From: Haberlea rhodopensis
Lineage: Eukaryota > Streptophyta > Magnoliopsida > Lamiales > Gesneriaceae
DNA: 64,000 nucleotides
Assembly: GCA_907163345.1 (NCBI GenBank)
Contig: CAJQUN010000056.1
Span: 124,001 to 188,000 of the forward strand
Direction: 5' to 3'
The notes below the pieces were generated by a model. It worked only from the letters and a program-made list of their open reading frames with translations, did no database searches and was not told the origin of the DNA. The translations under genes and the position numbers were made by a program. This document shows positions 35,091-47,500 of this stretch, piece by piece; position 1 is the stretch's first letter, and the number at the start of each line of letters is the position of its first letter.

Positions 35091-36662
35091 TTATATATCA
35101 ATAGCATAGATAAGAAAACCTTCATTCCCGCTACATAAAAGTCGGGACATTTCAAGAGACGATATCAATGGAATTTTCCCTTGGGAACCCTTGCCATAGA
35201 AATTCCACTTAGGTCCATCAATTGGTCGAAATCGAACTACCCCATGACAACAATCAGCTCGATTTGTAGAGAGAACATCCATGCCAACAATGCAATCAAA
35301 GTCGTGCATAGGGAGGACGATCAAATTTAAAAATAGAACATTATCCTCATAAATTAACACACAATTATGCACAACCTGCTCAGATAAGATAATTCTTCCT
35401 GCTGGCGTAGCTATCGATAAAGTATTATCTAATGAAGTACAGATAATATCATGCGATGCCACAAATGCATGCGATATGAATGAGTGAGATGCTCCTGTAT
35501 CAAATAACACACGTGCAGGATAATCACATAACGTGCAAATACCTGCTATAAGACCACCAGGAGCCTCCTTCGCCTGATCCTCAGTCATGGCGTACACTCT
35601 GGCCTGAGGGGGACCCGAAACAGTCTGACCTCGAGATCCTCGATACTGTGGAATATTTGACTGCTGAAAAGATGGCATAGGAGCAGTAGGAACAATAAGA
35701 GCAGTAGGTCTAAAAGTATTGGGACCACCAGGAAATCGTGGCTGAGATTGCAAAGGAAACATGTCTCGATTTGGGCAATCTCGTATCAAATGACCCGCTT
35801 GTCCACAACGAAAACATGTACCTAAGACTTTACGACATTGTTCTACTGGATGCCTTCCACCACAAACACTACAAGAAGGACCACGGAAATGTCTCTCTCG
35901 TGAACTAGAAGATCCAGATGAAGAAGAAACAGAAGAACCAATCTTCTTAAAGATTTTGCCTTTAGGACGCAGAGTAGGTTGCTGAGTAGGTACTGATGGC
36001 GGAGGAAGAAACTGTGGACCTCCCCTTCTCAGTCCTGATTCTACCATCTTTGCTCGTTCCACTGCATCAGCATAAGTAGTAGGCGAGCCAGCAGTCACCA
36101 AAGTAAATAGGGTAGGATGCAACCCATTGACAAACCTATTAAATTTCGCCTTTGGATTTGCCGCTACATGTGGTGCATATTTCAGCAGGATAGAGAATTT
36201 TGAGGCATATTCATCAACACTCATGGTTCCCTGCTGCAAATTATTAAATTTATTTTCCTGAGCAGCATAGTAGGATGGAGGTGAATACTGCTCCAGAAAT
36301 TGGGCCTTAAAGACATCCCAAGATACTTCAACTCCAGCTTCAACCAAACCAATCTCAGCGGCTTCCCACCAAGATTGTGCACTATCCTTCAACTGATATA
36401 GGGCAAGTGGCAGTTTACGATATTCAGGATACTCAATCAGTTTGAATAGCTGTTCGATCTCTTTCAACCACGATTCAGCTCGTGCAGAACCCTCTGTTCC
36501 ACGAAATTTGGGCGGATGCAAATTCTGAAATCGAGCCATGATAAGATCCATAGACATCTCTTCAAACTGATCAATCACACGCTCAACACTGGTGCTATTG
36601 GCAGCCTCAGCTTCAATAGCAGGTGCCTTTCCCTTACCCCGACCTCTTGCTTTTCTAAACAT
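35091..36662 (-). CDS. gag-protease of the Tekay-like element
   Basis: 523 codons, open. It starts MFRKARGRGKGK. The capsid domain includes FRGTEGSARAESWLKEIEQL (about residues 53-72) and the conserved FLEQYSPPSYYAAQENKF region. The CCHC knuckle CFRCGQAGHLIRDC lies near residue 282. The aspartic protease motif LFDTGASHSFISHAF is at about residues 385-400, and GMDVLSTNRADC lies in the protease C-lobe. In this lineage gag and pol share one frame, so the TAA at 35091 is probably a premature stop that cuts off pol. The protein forms particles and matures the polyprotein. Confidence 0.9.
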   Translation of the reverse strand: MFRKARGRGKGKAPAIEAEAANSTSVERVIDQFEEMSMDLIMARFQNLHPPKFRGTEGSARAESWLKEIEQLFKLIEYPEYRKLPLALYQLKDSAQSWWEAAEIGLVEAGVEVSWDVFKAQFLEQYSPPSYYAAQENKFNNLQQGTMSVDEYASKFSILLKYAPHVAANPKAKFNRFVNGLHPTLFTLVTAGSPTTYADAVERAKMVESGLRRGGPQFLPPPSVPTQQPTLRPKGKIFKKIGSSVSSSSGSSSSRERHFRGPSCSVCGGRHPVEQCRKVLGTCFRCGQAGHLIRDCPNRDMFPLQSQPRFPGGPNTFRPTALIVPTAPMPSFQQSNIPQYRGSRGQTVSGPPQARVYAMTEDQAKEAPGGLIAGICTLCDYPARVLFDTGASHSFISHAFVASHDIICTSLDNTLSIATPAGRIILSEQVVHNCVLIYEDNVLFLNLIVLPMHDFDCIVGMDVLSTNRADCCHGVVRFRPIDGPKWNFYGKGSQGKIPLISSLEMSRLLCSGNEGFLIYAIDI

Positions 36663-36837
36663 CTACAAACTCAAGTGTCAACAACATAATTCAAAACAAA
36701 TATACAAACAATACATGTCAAATTATCTCATGTCCAATCAAACAAGAGCAAAGAATTTCAGATAATTCAAACACATGCGCACATATATCTTTGTGCCTAT
36801 GTCAGTGTACACAAAACTCAAGAGCATTCACAGTTAT

Positions 36838-36849
36838 GCTCTGATACCA
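36838..36849 (-). other. primer-binding site of the Tekay-like element
   Basis: On the minus strand TGGTATCAGAGC lies three bases after the 5' LTR end, the initiator-Met type. Confidence 0.9.
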
Positions 36850-36852
36850 TAA

Positions 36853-38839
36853 TGTGAGGGCCCAATCCTAATAATGTGACTATTTATCACACAATGATAA
36901 TTATAGCGTAAACAGCGGAAGATTTGTTTAACATGTATTAACATATGGCCCTAAAAATTTCGGCATGACCTCGTCGCACGAGAAACATACCACCAATACC
37001 AATAGTCAAAATATATATAGATACCATCAGTTTCATCTCCATCAACACAAATCAAACTATGAAACACATATCCATACTGAGCAAAATAAACTAAATATAC
37101 ATAAACTCCTTACACTCCTGGTACATATACAACTGGGATAAGGAGGAAAATAAACCTCTCAAGTGTGGCTCCCACCGGATGTGTACTCTCTGGGGTCCTG
37201 GCCACCTGTACTACCTGTCATTGTCCACACACAAAGACAACAACAGCCCCCTTGGGGTGAGCAAAAGCCCAATATGGAACGATCATGGAATATACATCAT
37301 GTATCTATAAAATGATATATGAAATGAAATGCAATGCATGTCATGTCATGTCGGTATCATACACCCATCCGCTGGGTATCTCGGAGCCAATAAATGAAAG
37401 TCCAAATACTACATAGCTAAGCTCGAGCATGTCAAGCAAAGGAATGTCTATATGGTGCGTCGTCAAAGCGTCACCGCATCCCAGCTCTCGACATCAGATC
37501 ATATCATACAGATGACGTCAGCAAGGCGCCACCTTATACCAGTCTCAATAAATAGGGATAATCCAAAGGATGACATCGGCAAACGCCACCAATCCCCATA
37601 TCAACAAATCATAGCAATCATAAGGGCCACGAATCCCTATGCCTTTCAGGCCACTTAATGCCAGTCATAGCACCGTGTACACCCCTTATGATTGATCGAA
37701 TCCACAATTGTAGGGTATCAAAGAATCGTAGCTCAATATGTATGTCATGCATCGATGTATGTCTTAAAAACTGATGTGTGTTAACAAAACATTTATTTTC
37801 ATACATCGATGTGCAATTATGAATGCCATGAATGCCACATAATTTAAATAAAATCACGTAGCCACGTAAATTCAAGTAATTCACAGATGTCATCAAATCA
37901 TATACCAACTGATACAGATACATGTTGTATGTTACCCGATCGCAACATACCTTTACTTCTCGATATCTGAGGGTCGACTTGAACTTGTAGAGTCGATGTA
38001 TTCACTGTATATTAGTGAAATTCACAATTCACTAAATTACTCATTAAACATTGGTTATCAATTGTAGTCATAGCTGAACAAATTTAGGGTAATTAATTTG
38101 ATGCGATTACATCACAATTTAATTTGCTAAATTATTTTTAATCAATTCAAATTTATTTTTACTAATTATAGTCCAAATTAACTGGTAATTATCGAAGCAA
38201 AGTCGGAAAAATCGAATAACAATTTACCCAAAATCGCACACAGTACACGCACGCTTTTCCTACGATTCCGGCTTCATCTAGATGAGGAGAAGAGATTCGG
38301 TGTATGGATTCGTCCAATTTGTTGTAGAATCAAAGAAATCAAACCAGAATTCCTCAAACCCTAGTCTGTGCGAGTTCGTCCGTTCCAGGTCAAAATCGAA
38401 GCACTTTTCGAACACCAAAATCCAATTATCTGGTATGGAAAGTTTCGCCTCTGAGTTAGGAACACGGTGGTAGGTCGGTCTCGTCGAGAGGTGGTCGGAC
38501 GGCGGTGAACGGAGCGGATAAGTACACGGTGGTCGGTGAATCGCGCTGAAACTGTGTGTTTTCGCACCTTTTAGTAGGTGTCCGCGACTGTGTGTTTTTA
38601 CGCGTTTACTATGTGTTTTACGTCCTACACCGATATATATTAATTCCCGACCAATTATGAACATCGGGATGTCACCGGTGTACTGGTGCATGTACGTTGC
38701 ATGTACAGCTGACACCTGACTTCGTGTCACTACTTTAATCACAAATGAAATCTATCATTTTAATACAAATTTTACATTTACTAAATTAATTTAACAAAAT
38801 TAAATGTAATTAACGTTAATCGAACATCGGGGCATCACA
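36853..38839 (-). repeat. 5' LTR of the Tekay-like element
   Basis: 1987 bp, matching 30053-32043 with only scattered single-base differences and small indels. Confidence 0.93.
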
Positions 38840-38844
38840 AAGTT

Positions 38845-40302
38845 CGACCATCGAGCACAAAAATGCATTTTCATTGGATATCCAGTTGGTTTTAAAGGAT
38901 ACAAAGTTTTTAACTTAGACACTCAAAGTGTCCATGTTTCAAGGAACGTCATTTTCTTCGAACAAGTGTTCCCTTTTGATCATTCTAAAGTCTCAACAGA
39001 TACTTCAAATTCCCCTTTGATTTCCCTTCCTCCTACATTACCAGACTTCCATATTCCTCCTACTCACATCGACCCCATGCCATTTTCTCCGCCCACAAAT
39101 CCTTCATCATCACCCCCGCTCGACTCATCATCCTCTCCACAATCTCATCTCTCCTCTCCAGAGTCCATGGACGACAATAGCGCTGTCTCATTTCCATTCA
39201 CTGATACTCCTCACCTACGTCGCACCACTCGCATTCGAAATCCTCCATCCTATCTTCAGCAGTATCATTGTAATCTGACCAATGCCAACATATCTACCCA
39301 TCTTCCCACTTCCCATGCGTTACATTCCTATCTGTCATATACACATCACTCCCCTGCTCATTCCTCCTATGCCATCGCATTATCTACCCACAAAGATCCT
39401 TCCACATATGTCGAGGCTGTGCCCTTTCAGCATTGGAAAGATGCCATATCCTCGGAACTTGCTGCTTTAGAAGCTAATGGGACTTGGACTATCACTACAC
39501 TTCCTGCTGGTAAAAAGGCAAATGGGTGCCGCTATGTTTTCAAAATGAAGTTAAAATCAGATGGTTCACTTGACAAACACAAGGCACGCCTAGTTGCTAA
39601 GGGATACACACAGAGAGAAGGCTTTGATTTTACAGAAACTTTTAGTCCCGTAGCAAAAATAACTACTGTCAGATTGTTGTTGGCTGTGGCTTCATCTTGG
39701 CATCTTCATCAACTCGACATTCACAATGCTTTCCTTCATGGTGAGTTGGATGAAGAGATCTATATGTCCCTCCCTCCGGGATTCCAGCCAAAGGGGGAGT
39801 GTCCCGACAATTCAACACTTGTTTGCAAGCTACACAAATCTCTCTATGGCTTGAAGCAAGCTTCAAGACAATGGAATTCCAAATTCACTTCATCACTCAT
39901 ATCGATTGGTTTCCAACAATCTCAGTCGGATTATTCTTTATTTACCAGGAAGGATAACTCAGGTTTTATAATCCTTTTGGTATATGTTGACGATATCTTG
40001 ATTGCTTGTGATGATATGCAGCTTATCGACTCTATCAAGAACTTCCTACGGAGCCAATTTAAGGTTCGCGATCTAGGAACTTTAAAATATTTTCTTGGAT
40101 TGGAAATTGCAAGATCATCTGCAGGAATACATATCTGCCAAAGGAAATATGCATTGGAAATACTTGAAAGCACGGGCATGCTTGGTTGCAAGACATCTGC
40201 CACACCAATGGAGCAAAATCATAAATTATCAAGCATATCATGCAATCACTTAACAGATGCTTCATGCTACAGAAGGCTTATTGGAAGATTAATCTACCTT
40301 AC
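38845..40302 (+). pseudogene. RT segment of the split copia polyprotein
   Basis: This continues from 30052 after the AAGTT duplication with KFDHRAQKCIFIGYP, the end of the integrase region. A Ser/Pro-rich linker follows, then RT: WKDAISSELAALEANGTW, ARLVAKGYTQREGFDFTETF, DIHNAFLHGELDEEIYM, LYGLKQASRQWN and the catalytic VYVDDIL near 39979, up to YRRLIGRLIYLT. The frame is open from the insertion edge to the next insertion at 40303, and its last residues continue at 49766. Confidence 0.92.
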
Positions 40303-41402
40303 TGTTAGGATCGGTCCGGAGTGTTTAGAGGGGGGGGGTGAATGAACACTCCTTCTAAAAATTAATCCCTTGTGATTTCTTTCGGATTAGTGAAAGAAAT
40401 CTGTTTCTTAATAAACTCTTGTACAGAACAGACCACTGAAAGTATAAGTGCGGAACGGTCTGTTCTTGTATACGTAAGAACGGCTCGATGGCTAGTATGA
40501 AAGAACAAGTGCAGAAATAAGATACATAGGATATGTTTCTGGAAGTTCTAAGGTGGTGTAATCCTTCTACGTCTCCCCTTCTTCCAATTAAGGAAGGTTT
40601 AAACTAGAAGACTTTGATTTATACAATCCTGTTGTACAAACCCGATTCAGACTGGATTTACCTCACTACCAATCTGAAACTCCTAGTCACTCGATCTGCT
40701 CAGACACACTTTGTCTGACAGTTACAATATGTTTCTCACTTCTATTTTTCAACACAGAAAACACAAGATGCGCACAGTGATCCTAAATGATCAAATGTTA
40801 CAAAGTAAACGTGCTTAAGAATAATTTCAGCTCGAGAGCTTCTGAGCTTGTAAGCTTGTGCTGTTTTGCTTTCTTGTGTGTTTTTCAATTGATCAGCAAG
40901 AGTCATTATATTCCTTTTGTTGCATCCTTTTATAGTTGTAAGTACCAACGATATTATTTCCCTTAATGTGCAACTTTGACTCTGCTTAAACTCTGAGTAG
41001 GCTACAGTCTTCTTCTTCAGGATACTTGCCGTTCTGGTTCATACTTTCGGCGACTGTCAGGTAAGCTCTTCTTTGTCTTCTTACCTTTTATGGCAATCTT
41101 CAGTCTTTGGTCCTTTGTAGCATTAATTACAACATTAAATGCTACAATAAATAGCCGTTAATGATTCGGACTGAGGAGCCATTCTTTATGTATCCTTGAC
41201 TGCTCTGATCTGATAAAGATTGAGATCGATCTGAAGCATAGATCTAGTCAGTCTGAAATCCATCGATTCGGTCTGAAATGCTTTGTCATCTTATCAGCTT
41301 GATCTGTTTTGGGCGATCGTTCTGGTCAGTCTGATTTCACTAGATCCGGTCTGATATGTTTTGTCATCTTTAAAATCTCATCGATAAGATCCGGAACTAA
41401 CA
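40303..41402 (-). repeat. 3' LTR of the Sirevirus
   Basis: 1100 bp. It has a run of nine or more G (the complement of TTCACCCCCCC) close to its inner end and imperfect repeats of GATC(C/T)GGTCTGA(A/T)ATG...TTTGTCATCTT within about 41250-41400. Confidence 0.93.
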
Positions 41403-41420
41403 AATTCCCCCTTTTTGATG
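41403..41420 (-). other. polypurine tract of the Sirevirus
   Basis: On the minus strand CATCAAAAAGGGGGAATT ends directly at the TG of the 3' LTR, the same style as the tract at 5107-5121. Confidence 0.85.
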
Positions 41421-41650
41421 ATGACAAACCTAGCTTCTAAGTCTTTTTAACCAGTCTGATAAGAACTCTGAAGTGAAAACTTTCGGATCGATTACTTTCT
41501 TTTTGTTCAAAATAAATGAACATTATTAAGTTGGATCGATTAAGCCTTTATTAAAGTTCAAAATAAATGAACAAGGACTTAATAAAGAAGGATTTTTATT
41601 GATAAAAAATCTCGCATACAGTCAGTCTAAAAATTTAATCAACGAGACTG

Positions 41651-44131
41651 CTATCTTCTTGAAGTTGGAGGCGGCTTGAAGTCTTTCTTCTTTTCCCCCT
41701 TTTTGGCAGCAGCAATCTCCTGAAGAAAATCAACAACTTGTGCGAGCTGCGCGCTGATAGCGTCAAGACGAACGTCTTGAGCGCGGAGGGAATTGGCAAC
41801 AGATGCTCGGACTTCAGTGGCCAGCTCGATCTGCTCTTTTCTCAGGCTATTCTTATAAGTGGCTTGCTGAGAAAACAGATCATTTAGGCCTCGCTGAAGG
41901 CTGCCGATACTGGCTGTCATCTTCTCTTTAAGTGAATCAAAGTCCAGAGATGTAACCCGCTGGCCTTGATGAACCTCTAGAACACGCTGAGAGAGAGACA
42001 GGCAATTGTCAGATAAGTGCTGAAGGGTCCTTGCCAGAGATGGAGGTGCATCAGATAATCGGCTGGGAGAGCGATCTGATGAGGACAAGGCCTGTTCATC
42101 GTCTTTAGCAAACGGGACAAGTGAAGAGACAGCAGCTTGGTGACTTTCAGACCGGATCAAGGTGACCAGATCCGAAGAGAATGTTTGAATGAAAGCCATA
42201 TCTTCATCTAATTGGATTGGAGGAGTGCTTGGCCTGGAGGGCTCCTCAATCTGGAGAGCTGCAACAACGGTGGACACCACCAGATCCGGATCGACGAACT
42301 CTGGAGCACCAACTGTTGCAAGTTCTGTTGTTGGACTGATTTGAACGAGGGAGACTGATGACCCCAAAGGAATAGATGTTGTTGGAGAGTCCAACAAGAC
42401 ATTCAATGGTTCATCATCTGTCGCAGACGGAGCATTAGGCAATGGCTGCTCCGCTGTCTGGTCTGGTACTTGCTCTGCAGTCTGATCCGCTGCTTGCTCG
42501 GCTGTCTGTTCTGCTGCATCAGAATGAATAACCTCAACGAAAGGTTCTGCCAGAGTCTTGCTTGCAGAGGGATGATCCGGGCTGGTTGTGGGAGTGGATA
42601 CGCTGAGCTTCTATCGTTGAAAACGGACAGCTAAGTGAAGAGCATGAACATCCATCTCTAATTGAGCAATAACGGCCCCATCATCTCTGGCAGTTGGAGC
42701 AATCGGATCAAAGTTCTCTTTCTTAGCAGCTAGGAGCAGAATGGCCAGACTGAATCTTTGATTTGCCGTAAATAGGTCTTTGCGCTGCACGGCAATCCGA
42801 ACATCATCGGTCTCTGTTCCTTTGAGAACTTCCTCTTCCATCTTCTTCAGTCTGTTCAGCTTTCCAAAGAACATCTCAATGTGGTTGACAGTCCGGTACT
42901 CGACGTACTCATCAAAGACCACAATGAGTGCCTTCACCTTCTCATCAACATCCTCCATAGCAATGTCGATGGCTGTCTGCGCTGCCGATTTGGGTTTAGA
43001 GGAGATTGGTTCGGAGAGAATGGTTTTTCCCTTGCCGGTGGAGGAAGGGGGCTTGATCCCTGATTGGGTATAGTCGCCCAACTCAGTGATAACAATCCCT
43101 TTCACCACGGGAATGGTAGAGGGGACTCGGATAGTGACTTGGGGTGCAGGGGTTGAAGTTTGGGTTGAAGGTTGAGGTGCAGGGGTTGAAGTGGTTGAAG
43201 TTTGTTTTGAAGATTGGGGTGCAGGGGTGACTTTAGTTGGTGGCAAAATGGGTAGGGGTAGAGTTTTGATTGGTTTGGTAATCTGGGTTCTGGGCTTCTT
43301 TGGAAGTGGCTTGGTAGGTGGCGATGGAGCAGACTGAGTTTCTTCCGAATCAGTCTAGATGGTCAGTTTGCGCTTGACGCGAGGTTTGCGCGCAACAGCT
43401 TGTTCTTCGCCCTTCTCAATCTTGACTGCAGCCTGAGTGGCAGGAGTAGGCGGAGCACTCTTGGACTTCAGCAGTGCGAGCCCTTTGGAGTTTAGAATCT
43501 TGAAGGGACTGAGAGCAGACTGCTTTCCCAGCTCGATGTCTAAGGACTCCAGTAGCTTGCTGAGAGGAACAGCAAAGCATACGGCCTGTTTGGATGCAAT
43601 CGCCGTTTCCATCAGAACTCCAAACAGAATCTTCTGTCCGGATATTATAGCCGCCATAGCCCTGAACTTCTCTGCGGTTACAGCGTCAAAACTTCCTGCT
43701 TTGCCCAGAAGAGGTTTGCCAACGATTTCGCACAGCACCTGGAAATGAAAGAGCATCTCCTTCTTCTTAAACGAGGGTTGCAGGCGGTGGCCAAAAATAG
43801 AGATCTTCCCTTGAAGATCTGAGAGTGACGCTTGAGGAATCTGTCCAAATTCTGTCAGTCCGGAATTGGGGAGGCCAAAGGTTTTGGCCAGCGTCATCGG
43901 CGAGATCTCAAATGATTTGCCCTTGACAGTAGTGGATATTGATGTCTTCTGGGAGACGGCATTGGCGAATAGTTCGCGGATTTCTGATTCATAAACAACT
44001 GTGCCGCACTCCAGAAAGTTTCTCAGACCAGATGATTCCAAAGCTCGGAAGATGGACACCATCTCTGCATCTTCTGCCCTGTAAATATCATTGAACTCAA
44101 CGGAGAGAGAGTTGTGAGTAATGGTAGCCAT
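41651..44131 (-). pseudogene. post-pol envelope-like ORF with two in-frame TAG codons
   Basis: I start it at the ATG at 44131 (MATITHNSLSVEFNDIYRAE), which matches the start of the related fragment at 9250; the open frame further upstream is not conserved. It runs 827 codons to 41651, broken only by TAG at 43355-43357 and TAG at 42611-42613, with frame kept throughout. Part one (258 residues) is a globular-looking domain (FEISPMTLAKTFGLPNSGLT) that resembles N-terminal domains of uncharacterised plant retroelement ORFs, and ends in a basic KPRVKRK tail. Part two begins Pro/Thr-rich with TPAPQ repeats, then turns helical. Part three has AEQTAEQAADQ repeats and a C-terminal coiled coil (about 42040-41720) with a Lys-rich end. 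I see no membrane segment or signal peptide. Sireviruses often carry an env-like gene here; the function is unknown. Confidence 0.7.
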
Positions 44132-44515
44132 TGGAGTGAAGATAAACGAGTGCGAAGATTTAGGAGAGTGAGAGAATAAGAAAATAGATAGCGGTAAATT
44201 GTAAAAAGTGAAAGAAGATGAAATGTTCAGCCCGCTAAATAGGAGAGAGAAGACACGTGTCTTTATCTCGATGACTGATGAAAAGAAATTCAAAAATAAA
44301 CGGTCAGGATAACGGATAGTTAAGGCGGTTAAAATGCGATCAGTCCGGGCTGTTTTTGTACAAAGGATGTATTGACCAAACAGATCATGAGATAACATCA
44401 TATTGACATGGATCGGTCTGAAAATTCGGACCGGTCTATGTCTTTCTGAACATTGTATTATCGATATGTGGCAACAAAAATCTTTAAGTGCGAAAGTAAT
44501 AGAACATCTAAACTA
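44132..44515 (-). other. pol to post-pol ORF spacer
   Basis: About 0.38 kb between the pol stop and the chosen ATG. The first ORF frame stays open through much of it by chance. It could hold a subgenomic promoter or splice acceptor for the downstream ORF; pyrimidine-rich runs on the minus strand would allow one, but nothing is decisive. Confidence 0.4.
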
Positions 44516-47500
44516 TTAAGATAAGTCAATTAAACCAAGAATTTGACGGAAATAATTAAACTTAGCCTCTGGGAGCGGTTTGGTGAAGATGTCTGCTGCT
44601 TGCTGCTCTGTGGAGATGTGCTCGATCCGAATTTCCTTTTTGCCAACATGATCTCGAATAAAATGATGGCGTATATCAATGTGCTTTGTTCGAGAGTGCA
44701 AAACTGGATTATACGTTATAGCGATTGCACTTGTGTTGTCGCAAAATATCGGAGAGTCAACAGCTTGGATGCCATAGTCTTTGAGCTGGTGTTGAATCCA
44801 GAGCATTTGAGCGCAACAGCTTCCAGCGGCTAGATACTCTGCTTCAGCTGTAGATGTGGCAATCGATGTCTGCTTTTTACTGAACCAAGAGATCAATCTT
44901 TCACCTAGAAATTGACATGTTCCACTGGTGCTTTTACGATCAATCTTACACCCAGCGTAGTCTGCGTCGGAATATCCGATCAAGCTGAAGTTTGAATCTT
45001 TGGAGTACCAAAGACCAACGTTCTGAGATCCTTTTAAGTATTTCAGAATACGCTTGGCAGCAATAAAATGTGATTGCTTTGGTTCTGACTGAAATCTGGC
45101 ACACATACAGACTGAGAACATAATATCAGGCCGGCTCGCTGTAAGATACAATAGCAATCCGATTAGTCCTCTATACATGGTTACTTCAACTGTCGTTCCC
45201 CCTTCATCTTTGTCTAACTTGATTGTTGGACTCATTAGAGTTGATGCAGTTGAGCATGTTTCCATTCCAAATCTCTTGAGGAGCTCTTTGGTATACTTGG
45301 TCTGATTGATGAAAATACCATTGTTGAACTGTTTTACTTGGAGACCCAAAAAGAATGAAAGTTCTCCCATCATGCTCATCTCAAACTGTCCCTGCATTAA
45401 CTTAGAAAATTTCTCGCACAATTTGGGGTTAGTTGACCCAAAGATTATGTCATCAACGTAAATCTGAACTAATAGGGTATGTTCCCCCTTAATAAATTTA
45501 AAGAGAGTTTTATCTACTGAGCCGATCTGAAAATCATGGTTCAGCAGAAATTGAGATAAGGTGTCATACCAGGCTCTTGGAGCTTGTTTCAGACCATACA
45601 CTGCTTTATTCAGCAGATACACATGATTGGGATACAAATGGTTCTGAAATCCAGGTGGTTGCTCAATGTAGACTTCTTCCTGAAGCTTTCCATTAAAAAA
45701 AGCGCTCTTAACGTCCATCTGATATACTTTGAAGTCTTTAAAGGCAGCATATGCAAGAAAGATTCGGATGGCTTCAAGTCTGGCGACTGGTGCAAATGAT
45801 TCATCGAAGTCGATTCCTTCTTCTTGTCTGAATCCTTGTGCCACCAGTCTGGCTTTGTTTCTAACCACAGTTCCATCTGCGTCCAGCTTATTTCTGAAAA
45901 CCCATCTGGTTCCAATGACAGGCAGATCGCTTGGTCTGGGGGTTAGACTCCAAACTTGATTTTGTTCGAATTGATTTAGCTCTTCTTGCATAGCCTTAAT
46001 CCAGTTGAAATCAGTTAGAGCTTCATCGATCTTCTTAGGTTCCAGAGTTGAGATGAAAGCAGCATGTGTGAATTCATCCATCATCTGTCCTCTGGTTCTG
46101 ATAGGTGCAGAGGGACTACCAATCACTAGATTGGGTGGATGCTTCTTAGTCCATCGATAGCTTGACTCTGGATTGTCTGGTCCGGTCGGATGAGTAGTAG
46201 CAGCATGATCAGCATCTGCTTTAACATTTGAGTGAAGAACATCCGGATCAGCTCGATCTGAAGAAGCTTCAATGCCTTGATCCGGTCTGTCTGGTACTTC
46301 TGGTTCTGGTGGATTGTCTCTTGACCTGTTAGCTACAATCTCATCATCACTGTTAGCTTTGAGATGGATATTTTCCATCTGATTTTGAATTGATTCTTTG
46401 TTGCCCTCAACACATAAAGATTCAGAAAAAACTACATGAACAGATTCTTCTACAGTTAAGGTTCGATTATTAAAAATTCGATAAGCTTTGCTAGTTGATG
46501 AATATCCTAAAAATATTCCATTATCTGACTTAGCTTCAAATGCTGTAAGATGATTCTTACCATTGTTATGAACGAAGCATTTGCAGCCAAAAATATGAAA
46601 GTGAGAAATAGATGGTCTGTTACCAGTCCATATTTCATATGGGGTAAGGTTCAGCTTCTTGTTGATCATGGACCGATTTTGAGTGTAGCAAGCAGTGTTT
46701 ACAGCTTCTGCCCAGAACTTTTGCGAAATTCCAGAATCAGCAAGCATTGTTCTTGCTGCTTCCTTGAGCGTTCTGTTTCTTCGTTCTGCAACTCCATTCT
46801 GTTGAGGAGTTCGAGCGGCTGAAAACTCATGCTTGATTCCATGATCTTCTAGAAAGGATTCAAGATTCTGATTTGAAAACTCAGTGCCTTTGTCACTACG
46901 AATCATGTCTATGCTGGATGATTTCTCGTTCTGAGTGCGTTTCAGCAGCTTGATCAACTTCGAACCGGTCTGATCTTTACTGCTCAAAAATATAGTCCAT
47001 GTAAAGCGTGAGTAATCATCAATAACAACAAGAGTATACCGCATTCCCCCTAAACTTGTTATTGGTATAGGACCAAACAAGTCCATATGCAATAATTCTA
47101 AACAGCGGGAGGAGGATTTGGCATTCTTGTTTTTGAAGGATGATCTGATCTGTTTGCCCATTTGGCAAGCTTCGCAGATCTTATCCTTAGCAAAATCGAT
47201 CTTGGGCAGACCGATAACTAAATCATGTTTACACAGGCTGGAAATAGTCTTAAAGTTTATATGATTCAAGCGCTTATGCCACAGCCAATGTTTATTATCA
47301 TTGTTAGCGATGAAGCAAGTAGGATTATCAGGTTGAGCATGATTCCAGTTAATCTTATATGTATTTCCATTCCTGATTCCTACGAGCACGGTTATACCGT
47401 CTGATGATTTAACAGTGCAAGTGTGTTTGTGAAATTCTACAGCATAACCATTATCACAGAGTTGACTTATACTGATCAGATTATAGCACAGATTTTCAAC

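Larger units (their letters stand above)
30053..38839 (-). mobile_element. Ty3/gypsy chromovirus, Tekay-like, minus strand
   Basis: LTRs of about 1.99 kb at 30053-32043 and 36853-38839, with ends TGTGAGGG and GCATCACA as read on the plus strand. The TSD AAGTT is at 30048-30052 and 38840-38844. On the minus strand the order is 5' LTR, primer site, gag-protease, RT, RNase H, integrase, chromodomain-like C-terminus, polypurine tract, 3' LTR. The two LTRs are almost identical by eye, so the insertion looks fairly recent despite a few stops in the ORFs. Confidence 0.95.

Noticed and set aside
42780..43073. Plus-strand ORFs opposite the post-pol ORF
   Set aside because: Antisense shadows of the Sirevirus ORF; composition follows the sense frame.
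44132..44401. N-terminal extension of the post-pol ORF to 44401
   Set aside because: The related fragment at 9250 starts with its own ATG at the position equivalent to 44131, so the extension is probably leader sequence that happens to be open.
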